Notes: generated from the sequence alone by a model not told the origin. 64,000 nt of DNA from Portulaca oleracea (GCA_029582165.1 CM055877.1:4733297-4797296), one strand, 5' to 3'. Shown: positions 1 through 12,792, numbered from the stretch's first letter. Made by a program: numbers and translations.

Positions 1-311
1 TTTGGATGTTCAAAATGGCATCTAAAATGAAATAAAATTATAACCAATGGAACATGATTCTTCCTTGAATAATCTAATATATTCCACACAAGAAGGCCTC
101 AAAATATTCTCCTTTCTTTCACAATCTCACACTACACAGAACAAACAAGGCCTGACAAATGACAAGAATGTCCAATGTGTTAAATTCAACTTGGGACAGT
201 GTATTTCCTGGACATAACGCTGTCATCCCCACATATCCATCCATCTCCACTACAAAACCAAATACAGTTATGACCTTAAGGCATAATAAATAAACCTTGT
301 CAGGGACTAAA
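1..311. other. 3' flank of SEH1
   Basis: No gene is seen. This stretch lies just past the SEH1 stop codon on the minus strand and probably holds its 3' UTR and downstream DNA. I cannot place a poly-A site. Confidence 0.5.
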
Positions 312-3300
312 CTAAGAAGTAGGCTCCAAGGTAGCCTGCTCATGCCAAACACCATTGAGATTAGCCTGCCACAGCCGCACCCGACCATCACTCCCCGTGC
401 TCGCTAGGGTCATTCCGCTCATGTCCCATTCCATTTGCCACACCTACATTTACCAAAGTAAGATTGCCGAAACCGGGATTTAGGTAAAAAGATGGCAGTG
501 GAAACTCAACCACAAATCACTTTCATAGAGAGATGAACATCTCATTTGGTGAATTAGGGCAAATATGTAAACGAAAGGCTAAATAGGATACTAACCGAAA
601 TCGAGAATTAGAATGGGAGAACAGTAACAAAGGAGAGAAGATATTTAACGTGGAAGCCCCTTATCAAGACAAACCACGGGCTGCACCAACGCAATGAAAT
701 CTACTACTATTTAAGGGAGAGTACAACAAACGATCTCAACTCCTCATGAGATCAATACGAAAGAAAATATCTCCCAGAGACCAATTACATGAGTATATTC
801 AATCTCTAAAGACTATCACAACACAACTCTCAACCCAGAGGTCCCAGACACTTGATCGTTGAATAGACTACCCTGCTGAGGGAAGTTTCAAGAGGATCTC
901 ACCTTAACCACACATCAAAAGGAGAATAAAGCCCTATATTTGTAGGAAGATACTCCATCTAAACCTATAAACCTATCTTGACCACCACTTCAATTACATT
1001 TACTAAATCTGATACAATTAGGAAACCTAAATCCTAATACAATTAGGGAACAAATTGTGTGGTTAATAATATGTGCGATTTTAGGACACAATCCTAGCAC
1101 AAACTATGTAGGGTTAAATATCAGCCAAAATATGGAGATATCTATCTACACAGAAATGACAGGTTTAATCCAGCTTAAGGAGCATAAGAAAATGCAGTCA
1201 TACCTCCCCCTGATGACCTGCAAGCGAAGCAACCTTCTCAATTGAGAGACGCCCGTCAATATCTGGGTTCGAACCAATCTGCCATATTGAAATACCCGTT
1301 GCAGTAGCAACAGATATTATCTCAAATGGCCTGTAAATGAAAATGCAGAATGATACAAGTCATTTTCGTGAGGTGAAATTATGACCAGCAATTACTACCA
1401 TCACCGTTCCATTGGTTTGTACTGGAAGCATAGTTACCTGCCAATGTTCGGTGCCCATGCAACAGCGTAAACAGGACTGCCACTGTCTTCAGGTGAAGCC
1501 AACTCAGCAACAGCAAGCCATCTTTGATGGTCTTGATCAAACTCCCACACCTGATGAAATCTAATATGAGATGTTGGATAAGTGTTTGGTTGCCAAAACC
1601 GACAGTTTTTCTAGCCGTACTTCTTGAAACTTTATTGAAAATAACCCAATTATGAGTTCCTTATTACGTTTCCTTACTTTTATAGGTTTCTATGGATAAT
1701 GAGAACGAGTTCAAGCTTAGGGCAAGTTTTGGGAAGTTTTTGAGTGAGCTAAGATGTACAAGAAGAGGCAGTAAGGTCTTCTCCACCGCGACAACATTCA
1801 GTTGATGACTTGCATGCTTATATGGGATCCATGAGGTTGGAACACAACCAATCAAGATGAGTATGCATTATGGCTATTGATTAGGAAGGACCCAAATCGA
1901 ACACCCTTCTCTGCAAGCTTCTCTAAGAGATGGTAGTCTAGGCTCTAGAGCCTAGAAGTAAGCGTGTATTTGTGTCCATATGTAGTGGTTGAGATTTTGT
2001 AGCCTAGTGTATTAATACATGCTTAGTTTCTTTTACGCCAAAAAGGAATAAATATATATGTGGGAGTCAACTTTTCCACGTGTTCTGTCTGTAGGAAGGC
2101 AAAGGAAGTATCAAAATACAACAAATTTCATACATACTTTTTCGATTTATAACTTCTAAGTGATCGATTATCGGAATTCAAAAGTTGCTATATTCAGCAG
2201 TTTACAATCTTAAACACAAGATAAGCAAACAGAAATCTGAATTTAAGCAAAGAGAAATTAGACTTGAGTATACCTTAGAAGAATTGAGTTGTGGCACATC
2301 AGAGTTAAATCCCACAACAAAGCTCAATTGCTGGCTTTCACATCTTTGTGGAATCCATGAAACAGATGCTGATATGGATGATACTTTCCCAAATTTAGAT
2401 ACAGAGTCAACAACATTCTGGAACTCTGCCTAGAGATAGCGAGCACAGCTTTGTCAGCAAAGTACTCAAATAACAACAACAGGAAAGTTAAACAGATCCT
2501 CCATCTTATACAATATAACTGATGAAAAACCGAAGTAGCCAAGCAGGAATGCAGTAAGGCTTGTGCTTTTTTGAGAAGCAGGATACCTGAAGCTGCCAAC
2601 TATTTAGTTCCATGGGATTTAAGAGCTCGTACACTTTTACATAGCCATCTGAATATGCAGCAACCTGTAAGCATATGATTTAGCTCCAGAATATACAAGC
2701 TATTTGAAATCAGATGTACACATTCACAACGAAACAGGGTAGAAGGTCACCATTTTCAAACTCGTAGAATAGACTCCAAATTGGATATCCAGAACACGTG
2801 CAGCTCTATTCTGAAAACTAGTGCAGAGCTTCCATTGGACAGATTGGCCATCTGCAAGGAAAGGAGGGATGATTATAATTACATGATCCTGATAATTGTA
2901 TGTAAGATCACCACCTTCCAAAGTAGCCTAGGGTCAAGGATGGATGGAAAAGTATACCATAAATATGATTATAATATGATCTCAAACAGTCATATTCTAA
3001 CATCTTAAAGTGCAAATAAGATGGTGATTTTGAGCCAAAATGACCTTTAAAATACCATTGAAGCAAGAAGTTTAACAGGAATCAAGAAATGCAGATACGC
3101 ATCCACTGGACATTGAGAAAAAGCAAGGGACCATACATACCTTCTGCAGTTTCTTCCCAAACTGACAACGTTCCATCAGCTAGAATGCATGCAACTGCAT
3201 CCCCAAATTCTGGAGGAACCCACACTACCTTCAAAATGCCACCCTCGTGTACCTAAAAGCAAAGTCCAATACCAATTCAGATACTGTGAATCTATAAGAC

Positions 3301-5138
3301 TGTGACTAACCCTGACCAGTGTAATATCTAGGATGCCATAACAGGCATCTAATGTATGTCAGTCAAAGCCTTTTGAGACCATGCAAATATAAAGCCTATT
3401 GTAAGCTATTTTCAAGATTCTTGTGAAAATGTGAGACATGTTGCCATAACCCTCCTGCATGACTGATGACCCTAGTGTTTTTCAAAAACAGATCTAGGTT
3501 ATTTTGTACTATCCTAAATTGTTTAAAGTTAGAACTGCACTTTGTATGACAATTAGTCTGTTCATATGCTTTTTGGTGTCACACACTTCCACAGCCATAG
3601 GACGCATGGACCACTGAATGGGAAGAAACCCTTAGGAATCCCAGAATGGGGTTTACCATTCACAGTTTTATGGATTTTGAGATAAATATGTGTAGATGTC
3701 ACATAGGGACTGTGGACTCCTTCTAACCTCTTTAACTATCTTAATTATGTTTTAGGGCCATTCTAAACACTTTCAGAACATGTCATATTGCACATTTCAT
3801 GGACATTACGGAGTTGCATTTTTACACATCTTTGGCATAATCAAATTAATGGCAAGCATAAGGTATCAAAAACTTAATAGCTCTCGAGACAACTACCAGC
3901 ATACGTCCTCTAAGAGAGGCCTGGATCCAGAGAAGACCCCAGAATATGTTGTACACTTGTACCCATACCTGATACCCTATATACCAAACATATACCACCC
4001 AATGCTACTAATCCTATTTCAATCAACTGTCACGCAGGCACAGAATGCATCTATCTGAACCAGGACTAAGAAAGCAGACAAAGTCCAAATCCTACTAATC
4101 CTACCTCAATCAACTATCAGCTTACAATAACCTGAACAATATCAACACAAGCAAAGGTAAACTGCAACCACCAAGTAAGAACTACAAACCCTTCCAAATA
4201 GCTAATCACCTCAATACCCAGCAGCATCAAAATAATGCAATAGTCTGCTAAGAATTTTCAAGCAGATCCAATACACCATGGGCAATAACTCATACATACC
4301 ACCCCAATGGCAGTATGCCCAACTGCTATTATTCATGAATGAACTCATGATAGGAGAACTACAATCCATTGTTCAATTAAAGCTCCAATGCTCTATACAA
4401 CATAGCCACAGCATACAAAGGAGAATCATAGGCCTGATTCTCATGAGAAGCACTACACTTTGGGGTTAGTTTTTTTTTTTTTTTAATATCAACTTGTTCT
4501 TAATCAGAGGAGCAATGCATCATAGCATCCGTACCCAATTGACAAAGGATTGATTAATGCACTCACTTTGTGCAAATTTAGACAACACCCACTTTCACAT
4601 TTTGCACATTGAACACACCAAACCAACTCAAAACAAAATTCCAAGCACATATCAAGTGAACTAATCGGCAATAACAAAGCAAGCATTGCAACAGTAAGAT
4701 AACTACTGCATACAAAGTCGAATCATAGGTCTACTATGATAAGCAGTGAAATTTGGGTTTAACTTTTTTGCATCAACTCCTTCTTAATCAAACAAACAAT
4801 ACATACATAATCAACAACAAATTCAGGCACACAGCAACTGCACTAATTGGCAATGACGAAGCACAAATTCAACAACAAATTCAACCTAAATATTGAACAT
4901 GATCGAAGAAATCGAATTTGACCCAAAAAATGAAGAATGATCTTATTACGAACTGAAACAAAGGGCAAACCTTGATTGAATAGGAGGAAATGAAGGAAGA
5001 AGATGAAGAAGTAGCAGGATCAGGGGAATCGTAAATTGAGAGAGTTCCATCGATTGAACCAGCGGCTAATCTCTGAGCAGAGTAATTCCATGCGGAACAA
5101 ACTGCTCCTTTCTCCAATGTCGCCACACTCTTCTCCAT
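312..5138 (-). CDS. SEH1: Nucleoporin SEH1 (WD40 protein), complete, 8 exons
   Basis: SEH1 is a small beta-propeller protein of the Nup107-160 (Y) complex, the scaffold of the nuclear pore; in other eukaryotes it also sits in the SEA/GATOR2 complex. Exons on the minus strand: 5138-4971, 3252-3141, 2851-2751, 2664-2587, 2429-2274, 1550-1438, 1330-1204 and 443-312. All junctions are GT-AG and the phases join, giving 328 residues, close to the roughly 326 I recall for the Arabidopsis protein. Recognisable blocks are the N-terminal RLAAGSIDGTLSIYD, VLDIQFGV in exon 3, SDGYVKVYELLNP in exon 4, AVAWAPNIGR across exons 6-7, and GHQGEVWQMEWDMSG followed by LASTGSDGRV across exons 7-8. An in-frame start lies 25 codons upstream (5213), but family similarity begins at MEKSVATLEKG, so I chose 5138. 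Intron 1 (1.7 kb) and intron 7 (760 bp) are the largest; intron 7 has repeat-like sequence around 640-1040 that I could not classify. Confidence 0.93.
4395..4870. repeat. Diverged tandem duplication in SEH1 intron 1
   Basis: Two segments resemble each other: about 4395-4690 and 4700-4870. Both carry a GCATACAAAG..GAATCATAGG word, then a T-rich tract, then a CTTAATCA word and an AAT(C/T)GGCAAT(A/G)ACAAAGCA-like end. It looks like an old intronic duplication. It was judged by eye. Confidence 0.45.
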
Positions 5139-5749
5139 ATCTCTCTGTGCTCTGAACTCGACTAGGGTTTTGCCTTCCCGCCCGTCCTTTTGTTCTTTCC
5201 CTCTTATTTTCATGTTTCCATTTTCTCTCCTTTTTTTTGTTTTTTTACTTGCTTCTTTTTTTCTTTTTCACTTTGGTTGGGTGCTCAATTTAGTATTTGT
5301 TTGACAAAAACTACTTAAAAAATTTCTTTAGGTAACTTTTGAAAACTGGTTTATTAGATCCAAAATTTCAAATATTTATATGAAAGGTATTTACCAAATG
5401 TTTTAGATAATTTTTTGACTTTACTCAAATTAATAGTATTCAAAAATTAAAATTTACCCAATGAACTATTGATTATCAAACCGTCCCTTACACTTGACAA
5501 AAAAAAATTAGATTCGGGTAAATTTGGGCCCGTACAATTTAAACATTAGAAAATAGATTTATTGATTCTAAGGGATGACCTATGAAGCAAATGGACTATC
5601 AAGTTCTAAGTACTAGGATTAAAGTGCCAATATAACTTGTCAAAAAAATCAAAATTGTCACTATAAATTTTTTTGTCCCAAATTGTCGTTGAATTTGTTA
5701 AAAGTGTCAAATATGTCATCGTAACATGTTATAACAAGTTAACACCTTA
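5139..5749. other. SEH1 5' flank, AT-rich
   Basis: This holds the SEH1 5' leader and promoter region (CT-rich just upstream of the start) and then AT-rich DNA. The stretch 5280-5460 resembles one at 12540-12790 in its TTTGACAAA..ACTT words and may be an old foldback element. No gene is seen. Confidence 0.4.
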
Positions 5750-6038
5750 GGCCTCGTTCTTTTATGCGATAGGTTGCGGTGTGATAACACGCCGCACCGC
5801 ACTCTTTAATTTTCCACTACACTTCACCACACCACACACCACACACCACAATCATTATCAATATATCTTTTCATTTTTCTCTTTCCTCACTTTTCTTTCT
5901 CTACTTTTCACATACCCTCTCTTAGGCTCTTAGCCTACCCCGCCTACCACAACTCTCATCACAACTCACAACATTTTCTCAAATTCCACTGCACTGCACC
6001 ATTACTACACCACAATCAACCGTATAAAGGATGAGACC
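5750..6038. mobile_element. Tourist-like (PIF/Harbinger) MITE, copy 1
   Basis: The element is flanked by TTA on both sides (5747-5749 and 6039-6041), the usual 3-bp Harbinger target duplication. Its left end reads GGCCTCGTTCTTTTATGCGA and the right end, reverse-complemented, GGTCTCATCCTTTATACGGT. The inside is strongly one-sided: CCACACCACA-type repeats on the plus strand. It has no coding capacity. Four related copies occur in this window. Confidence 0.75.
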
Positions 6039-6470
6039 TTAAATAATAAGTTAAAACACAAACCTAACTAAAAAAGAAAATAATTAACTCAAAAACCTTC
6101 CTTAATTAATCATCACCATGCTGCCACAGTAGCCAGTGCCACCACCACCTTCAATCTCCATCACCTTCTTCTTCTTCATCCTCCTCAACCAATTCCCCTT
6201 CACTATCACAAATATCTCATGCCCTTCTTCTTCTTTCTCCACCCACCACACTCACCTCCTTCTTCATATCCCTCAATAACCACAACCACCACCTCACACA
6301 ACCAACGCCACCTTTTGGCTGCCATTAATGGCGCGACCACCGCCGCCTACCTTAATTTGTCTATCATCAACCCCCATAACCACCCATAAACCCATCCTAA
6401 TTTGTTATTAATGGTTTAGGAGGGTAAGCAATTTTAAGAGATGATGTTGGTAGTCGGAGAGTGGTGTGCA

Positions 6471-7057
6471 TAGGGGGGGCACGGATCGGATATCCGACCC
6501 TAAACATAAAAATGGATCGGATAACTGCATTTTCGGATAGTAGATTTGGCGATCCGTATTTGATCCGAGAATTATGGATAGCCGCACTTTCGGATAACCG
6601 ACTTTATGGATAATAGATTTGGCGATCCGTATCCGATCCAAAAGTTACGGTTAACCGGACTTTCGGATCGGATAACCATATATCAACGGATCATGAAACA
6701 TAAAAAAAATTACAACTCAATATGCAATTTGGATAAGTGCCCTTCGTTTCTAATTTCATAGGCCATGCCTATATAACACACAATACACCAAACCATAGCA
6801 GTAGCCTACAGGATTTGGATAATTAATAAGGTAAGGCGTAGGTTTTAGACACTAGCTGGGTGTAAAATTCAATTTTGCGGATTTTCGGTTAACCGATCCG
6901 TTATCCGCGGTTTTTTTTTTCTCGATCCGTATAAAATAACGGATCAGATAACCGATCCACATGATTTAAAAATTTTCCGTTAATTATCCATTCTTTCGGA
7001 TCGGATTTTCGAATTTTCAGAGCGGATCTCGGATTTGGAATTTTCTGGTCACCCCTA
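6471..7057. mobile_element. hAT-like non-autonomous element rich in GGATCGGATA words
   Basis: The ends are TAGGGG(GGG) on the left and CACCCCTA on the right. The 8 bases outside each end are GGTGTGCA (6463-6470) and GTGGTGCA (7058-7065), 6 of 8 alike, which fits an aged 8-bp hAT target duplication. The interior repeats ATCCGATCC/GGATCGGATA many times on both strands. No transposase is seen. Confidence 0.5.
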
Positions 7058-7278
7058 GTGGTGCAGTGATGGTGGAAGTGGGTGGTTAAGGAAAAGGAGA
7101 GTTGAGTGAGTGGGAGGGGGCTCCAAGGAAGCGAAATAGGGGTGGGCGACAGCCGGCAGTGCTCGTTGAGATGATGATGCGCGGCATCGGTGGTGGTCGC
7201 TGAATGTGGGGATGGTGGAATGTGGTGGCGGTGCTGGGGTGTGAGAGAGTGAGAGAAGTTAGCAGATGGGTTAGTTAA

Positions 7279-7528
7279 GGGTGCATTTGGTTGGTCAATA
7301 ACCCCGGGAAAATGATTTCGGATTGACTTATTTTCTCCATGTTTGGATGCGGGTTGACTTCGGGAAAGTTTTCACGATGGGCCCACCATTATCTCCATTT
7401 TCCTAAGGAAAATTCTCATTAGGAGGGCTAAGGGAAATTTTTCCCAAAGAAAATCTTTCCCATTAAAAACTTCTCATGGAAAATTTTCTCCGGGAAAAAT
7501 TTCCCTGGGGTTTCTACCAAACACTCCC
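7279..7528. mobile_element. Harbinger-like MITE, GGGTGCATTTGG family, copy 1
   Basis: TAA flanks both ends (7276-7278 and 7529-7531). The terminal inverted repeat is GGGTGCATTTGG on the left and GGGAGTGTTTGG on the right. The interior contains many GGGAAAATTT/AAATTTTCCC blocks. A closely similar copy lies at 58471-58716. Confidence 0.65.
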
Positions 7529-8424
7529 TAAATTATTTATTTCATTTCTTTTATTTTTAGGAGTTTTAACTTATATTAATATGCATTAGCATATCAAAGT
7601 GACATATTTGATATTCTTAACAGGTTCAATGGCGTTTTGAAGAAAAAAAATCAATGACAATTGTGACTTTTTAGACAAGTTCAGTGACAATTTAATCCAA
7701 GATTAATCAACGGATCGATGAAGATCACAAAAATAAGGATTTACGAAACTAATGGCAAATTAATCAAATTTAGAAACAAAAATATTACTCAACCAAAAAA
7801 ATGTCAAGATTAATCTAGAAATTCTTTGTTGTGTTTACTTTATTTAGCTGTTTTATTGTATCCTTTTCTTTTGAAGGTGTTTGTTAGCTGTTTTATTTGC
7901 TGCTGTAGTCTTTGAACTTTTAAGCCTTTAGGCTCTCAATAATCGAAAAAAAAGAAAAAAAAAAGTAGATCCAAATTAAATGCTCGCTGGGAGCTCATAA
8001 TTAATGAAGATCATAATCGTATCATCACATTCAAGCCTCATTAGTCAATACAGTCAGCCCCATAGTTAATGCTTTGTTTTTTTTTTAAATTGTTCTGAAC
8101 TTTCAATCAAATTGACCAAATGTGAAAACTTAGACAAAAATTTAATTAATACAATATTTGATGGTTTCCAGATCCAATAATTGGGTTTGGGTGCACTATA
8201 AGAAATTTAGTAATTTGACAAAACTTTTTTTTTCGATTGTTGATAGTCAAAAGATTTAAAAGTTTACATAGAAAAACAACCACAAAATACAACAACCACC
8301 CAACTCTCTGAGAAAAAGGTAACAACCAAATATTGCTAAACATAAATAGCGCGTCAAGGATGTTCGCACACACGACAGCCAAAAACCATCACAACTCAAT
8401 CACGCAGCTAACAGATCAATAACT
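7529..8424. other. AT-rich intergenic DNA
   Basis: No gene, RNA or clear repeat is seen. Several A and T homopolymer runs occur. Confidence 0.4.
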
Positions 8425-8705
8425 TTAACTGAGCGAATCATCGAGGACTCGCACGCCTATATTATTGCCAATAATCCCAACTATGAGATCTACCTTGGCA
8501 TCAAAATCATCAATACTGTCAGCTTCCAAACTGTTCGCACGTCTGACTATTCTAATTTTCTTAACATCCTTTTGGCCATGAACATGTTTTGTTTTCTTAG
8601 ATCTAGAAGTTGATTCTCTGACAAGCTGCCACTTAAATTTCATCAACATGTTACCCCTAGCTTTATCCTTCGAAGCCTCAATGATGAAATCCTCAAGATC
8701 ATCAA
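8425..8705 (-). pseudogene. Unrecognised coding-like fragment
   Basis: An open minus-strand frame reads from about SFDDLEDFIIEAS through a basic stretch with KKTKHVHGQKDVKKIR to DDFDAKVDLIVGIIG and stops at 8425. Its mixed charged composition and length are more coding-like than the surrounding AT-rich DNA, but there is no clear start and I do not recognise the family. It may be a gene fragment captured by a transposon. A weakly similar word occurs near 34900-34950. Confidence 0.25.
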
Positions 8706-8995
8706 AACTTTACAAGCTTTAATTATTTATAGGAGTGTCAAATGGATATGTTTGATCGTATAATCATGTCAATTAATTAGATCGAAATAACCCCAACATG
8801 AACAAAACTCGGTCGTTTATTAAACGAGTTGAACACTTCATACTTACAATTGAAAAATTAAACGGATTGACCTATTGATAACATGTTTACCCTAAAGGGG
8901 CTTACATTAATTACATCAACTAGCCTATTTAAACTCGTGTAAAATTCAATCACATCAAGACCAATATGTATTTAATTCACCAATTTAATTTACTA

Positions 8996-9255
8996 CTACC
9001 TCCGTCTCAAAATATTTGTCCATTTACCTAACTTCTTTGTCTCAAAATATTTATCCAATTTACAATTCCAACAATTATAATTACTTTTTTACCCCTAATT
9101 AATAAAATTATTTTTCACTTTACAATTCCAACAACTATTCTCTTCAATTAAAGTAGGGGTATTATGGGTAAATTACAAGCTTTTCACCTCAATTCCCAAT
9201 ATGCACTGGTCTTCTCAAGTTAGGTAAATGGACAAATATATTGGGACGGAGGTAG
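8996..9255. mobile_element. Stowaway-like MITE (260 bp)
   Basis: TA target duplication at 8994-8995 and 9256-9257. The inverted ends start CTACCTCCGTC and extend for about 40 bases (ATATTTGTCCATTTACCTAA on the left, its complement on the right). Non-coding, AT-rich. Confidence 0.75.
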
Positions 9256-9268
9256 TACTCATTAATTG

Positions 9269-9529
9269 CTTCCTCCGTTCCATATTTATTACTATCATAA
9301 TTTAGATTTTCACGGTCTTCAATGTCACTATTTGATCGATGATTTCTTACATTATATATTATTAACAATTACAATATTATATTTGTATGATAGTATTTTT
9401 CGTTACGAATTTAATGGTGCTAATTTTACATAGCAACTCATTATAGATTTTGAGAAATTTATGGTTAAAATTTTTAAAATTTGACTACACGACTTTTAAA
9501 GACAACAATTAATATGGGACGAGGGGAAT
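9269..9529. mobile_element. Stowaway-like MITE, weakly bounded
   Basis: The left end TTCCTCCGTTCCATATT is matched by ATATGGGACGAGGGGAA at the right. The interior (ATTTTCACGGTCTTC word) matches the inner element at 59466-59723 and the one at 58083-58349, so these form one subfamily. Confidence 0.55.
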
Positions 9530-9717
9530 ATTATCAGTATGGTTTAATCATTCAACCATTTTTCACCAAGTTCGAAAGTGAAAAATATGTAGTTCTTAAT
9601 TTTATGAAAAAGTCAATTTATTTTTCTTCATAAAATGTTGTTTTAAAAGGTGCAATATCGTTTCTCAAGGTTCAAAAAATGAATACGCAGACGAGTAAAC
9701 TCATCTAGTCTAATTAA

Positions 9718-10292
9718 GACCATGTTGTTTTTTGCGGTGGATAACGTGTGATAATGGTACGGTACGTTATGATAAAAATGTGGATAATTTGACGTGAAAT
9801 ATGGTATAATATGATAAATTTTGGTAAAATTTGTGATAAGAATTATTGGTGTGGTAGGTGAGGAAAGAAAAGTGAAAAGTAGTGAGAATAGTGAAAAGAA
9901 AGAAAATTTTGGTTATTGTGGTAAAGTGCGTTATGATATGATAATATGTGATTAGTTTGTGATTAGTCATTCAATCAGGTAAATTGTAGTAGTTGCGATA
10001 TGATATCACACAAAAGAATGCGGTTGGCAAGCTGCGGTGTAACACCGCACCACAACTTTCCATATTCCACCACAACTCATCATAATCCACCACAATCTAA
10101 CACAACCCACCACAATCTACTTTTTTTTTTAAATTTTATTTATCTTTTTATTAAAAGTTAAACTTTCCAGATTCCACCACAACTTTCTCCAACCCACCAC
10201 AATCCACCACAACTTTTCCCAACCCACCACAATCCGCCACATTTCCTCCACACTGTATCGCACTCTAACCAGCCGTAAAAAAGAACGGGGCC
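9718..10292. mobile_element. Tourist-like MITE, copy 2, composite or rearranged
   Basis: The left end GACCATGTTG..TTTGCGGT follows TAA (9715-9717). The right end is AAAAAAGAACGGGGCC without a matching flank. The left half is purine-rich (GTGGTAAAGTG type) and the right half is CCACCACAATC-rich, as if the two halves were complementary arms or two copies joined near 10000-10040. Confidence 0.5.
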
Positions 10293-11389
10293 AGAGCATG
10301 CATGTATTTTTTAACGTCGAAAAAATCAACTTGAACCTCACCTATGTAATAAAATGCATTAGGCAGGTTAATCTTTCAAAATTTATAACACAATCTACCT
10401 TTTTTTTTTATTAGACTTGTATCATATTTTCGTAGTGTGTTAGTTTTTGTCGCCCCTAATTACTTTCTTGAAAAAAATAAAAGGAATATTGTGTGAACAT
10501 GATACCTAAATTCTAACCATATATGAGAACATTAATGTATTGCAATAGTGAGTTTGAGTTTTGCTAATTACATGATGTGAAATTTGCGGACCCTTACGAA
10601 GAGAGTCAAAATGTATTAATTTATTTAGCTAGTTTTCCAATGGTAAGCATGAGTTTGACTTATATTAATAAAAAAAAGTAAACGAGTCTTACTTAATAAT
10701 ATAATTAATTTGGTTATATTGATAAAAAAATGATGTAGATGAGGAGAGAGAGAAAAAATATAATTAAAATATTAGTGTGTTAAACTCGCTTTCAAACTCG
10801 TCTCACAAGACGAGTCTCATTCTCACCACTGAAATGTTCTAGATTCCGTTTCATTCTCATTTTATGTCATGTCAACAGTGAGCCAAATTTAAACTTACCA
10901 TTGCGGATACTTAACAATATGTCATACGACCCATGCATGAACAAATTCTAAAATTTAGACGTAAAATAAATTACCAATAACATCATTACTAACATTTAAG
11001 ACCACCCAAAATGAATCATAGGTAGGTGAGTAAATTATGAAGAATAAGATGTAGATACAAATAACATTACCCTACATATAAATCAACAAAAATTCTATTG
11101 ATACAACAACAGTAATGAAAAATATATTCGAACACAGTGTGAGCAATTTAGATCATATAGACAATTTTTTTCCGTAAACTGAATTTCATTACGGATCTGA
11201 TTCGTACTTATCCTTATTAACTAATCCCTAGATCAAGTATAGATTAGTACAGTAATTCACTCAAGATGTACACATGAAAGATTGGCTTAACATTAACGTA
11301 GAGTAATTAACATTTTAACACCCAATTCTCACTCGATCACCAACCATTAATTAATTAATCACGATTACTACTAATGATTAAGAGATTGA
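10293..11389. other. AT-rich intergenic DNA
   Basis: No gene is seen. It lies downstream of the 11390-11857 gene and probably includes its 3' UTR. Confidence 0.4.
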
Positions 11390-11857
11390 TTAAGCACAGT
11401 AAATACGCCCAACAGACGCAGCACTAAACCGATCCGACACCGTTTTACGCACAAACTTCGACCCATCTTCAACCTCCGGATTTTCCGGGATAGTAGAAAG
11501 CCCATTGGGCTTTTCATATACGACAAAAGCCCTCTTCTTCTTCTTCTCCTCATGATCATCTCCATGATCACGACCAGCTTGTTGTTGAGTTTCATTCTTG
11601 GATTTCCGGAAGACGGCCCTCAGAACCTTCTGGAAGGTTCTGGAGATCTTCTTGGAAGCTGTCGCCGCTGCCTTGGCATGAGTCTTCTGCGGCGGCGGCG
11701 GCGGAGGAAGAGTCGAAGGAAGGCGAGGCATCGAGAAGGTTCTGGAAGACGAGACGATGGCCGAGTCGAGCTGTTTCTGGAACGAGTTCAACTCGAACGA
11801 GTCGTAGAGAGCGCTTCCGCAGTCCCATACTTGGTTAGAGGACTTGGGTTTCTCCAT
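11390..11857 (-). CDS. Small plant-specific protein with WDCGSxLYDSFEL motif (copy 1)
   Basis: A single-exon gene for a 155-residue protein; the start MEKPKSSNQVWDCGS is chosen because the conserved motif follows within 10 residues and CT-rich leader sequence precedes it. The frame is open for another 32 codons upstream, but that part looks like untranslated leader. The motif WDCGSALYDSFELNSF (residues 10-25) is followed by a proline run, then a basic segment (SKKISRTFQKVLRAVFRKSK), then an acidic and lysine-rich stretch, and the tail RIYCA. There is no signal peptide or membrane segment. I recognise the motif as recurrent in small plant proteins but cannot name a function. A second gene with the same motif lies at 57432-57824. 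Higher GC than the flanks and lack of stops in this frame support real coding. Confidence 0.75.
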   Translation of the reverse strand: MEKPKSSNQVWDCGSALYDSFELNSFQKQLDSAIVSSSRTFSMPRLPSTLPPPPPPQKTHAKAAATASKKISRTFQKVLRAVFRKSKNETQQQAGRDHGDDHEEKKKKRAFVVYEKPNGLSTIPENPEVEDGSKFVRKTVSDRFSAASVGRIYCA

Positions 11858-12012
11858 TGTTGTGGTTTTGGAGGGAGAGAAAGTTGTAGAGAGAGAAATT
11901 GCAGAGAAAGAGTGTGGAGAAAGAAAGTATTCAAAGAGTGGGTGAGGGTGCACAGGAATTGGTTGCTGGTTTCATATACAAAGGTCAATAAAGAGTAAAG
12001 TAGTTGTACATA

Positions 12013-12425
12013 TATATATATATATGGGTGATGATAAGTGTCTTGCCCCAAGACACTCCTTAAATGTCTTCACCCTTATAAAATTAATACTTATTATCAT
12101 TTTTAATCCCAATTTTTTTGACAGATACTATTAATTATCAATTATAAGAAGCTTGGAATGTGTTGGCTACGCCAACAATTAAAATTGACACCCTAACGAA
12201 TGAACCCCATCCGTTGAGCATATTTTAGACGTTTTTTTGTAAATTTTTAAAAATATGGATAAAAGTGTGATTTTATACAATTTATGTATATTATTATAGT
12301 TATAGAAGTCAATCATGTAACTTTTTTCCAATTTAATTCACAAATATATAGGTTTTCTATAATGACAAGACACAAAATATGTGTCTTGCACAAGACTTTT
12401 ATCATTTCACTATATATATATATAT
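12013..12425. mobile_element. Mutator-like or similar MITE between TA repeats
   Basis: Inverted ends: GGGTGATGATAAGTGTCTTG on the left and, reverse-complemented, AGTGAAATGATAAAAGTCTTG-like sequence on the right. Each end is bordered by a (TA)n run (12010-12025 and 12412-12424), which could be a long target duplication. The inner AAGACAC words are repeated at both ends. It begins about 155 bp upstream of the start codon of the 11390-11857 gene, so it lies in that gene's promoter. Confidence 0.5.
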
Positions 12426-12470
12426 GCACATGGGCACACCATTACTCCCTCAGCTGGTTTGACTATGACT

Positions 12471-12792
12471 ATGTTTGGCAATCATGAATCACCTACTAGT
12501 TTGTTAATCGTGAGCTTGGAGCTATTAGTTAATAGTTGTTTGGATTAGCTGTTTGATTTTAATTGTTTATGTTAGCTGATTGTAAAAATTTGTTTGTTAA
12601 AATAACTTTTTATAAAAAAGTAATTCAAAAAGTTTCATCAAGTAGCCTTTTGAAACTAGCTTATTGGGTCTAAAAAGTTAATATAAAAAGTTTCTTATCA
12701 AACACTTTAAATAGTTTTTTTAACCTCGATCAAAAAACTAAAAATTATCCAAAAACTTAAAAGTTACCCAAAAAGTTGGGCAGCCAAACATC
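12471..12792. repeat. Probable hAT-like MITE
   Basis: The left end reads ATGTTTGGC and the right end GCAGCCAAACAT. The interior is AT-rich with AAAAGTTA/TAACTTTT words facing each other. Boundaries are approximate. Confidence 0.35.

Noticed and set aside
4881..5213. Earlier SEH1 start giving 25 extra residues (MKIRGKEQKDG...)
   Set aside because: The extra segment is not like other SEH1 proteins; conservation begins at the ATG at 5138.
11552..11998. Long plus-strand ORF opposite the WDCGS gene, and other frames there
   Set aside because: It is the antisense shadow of the GC-rich coding exon. The minus-strand frame has the recognised motif and a proper leader.
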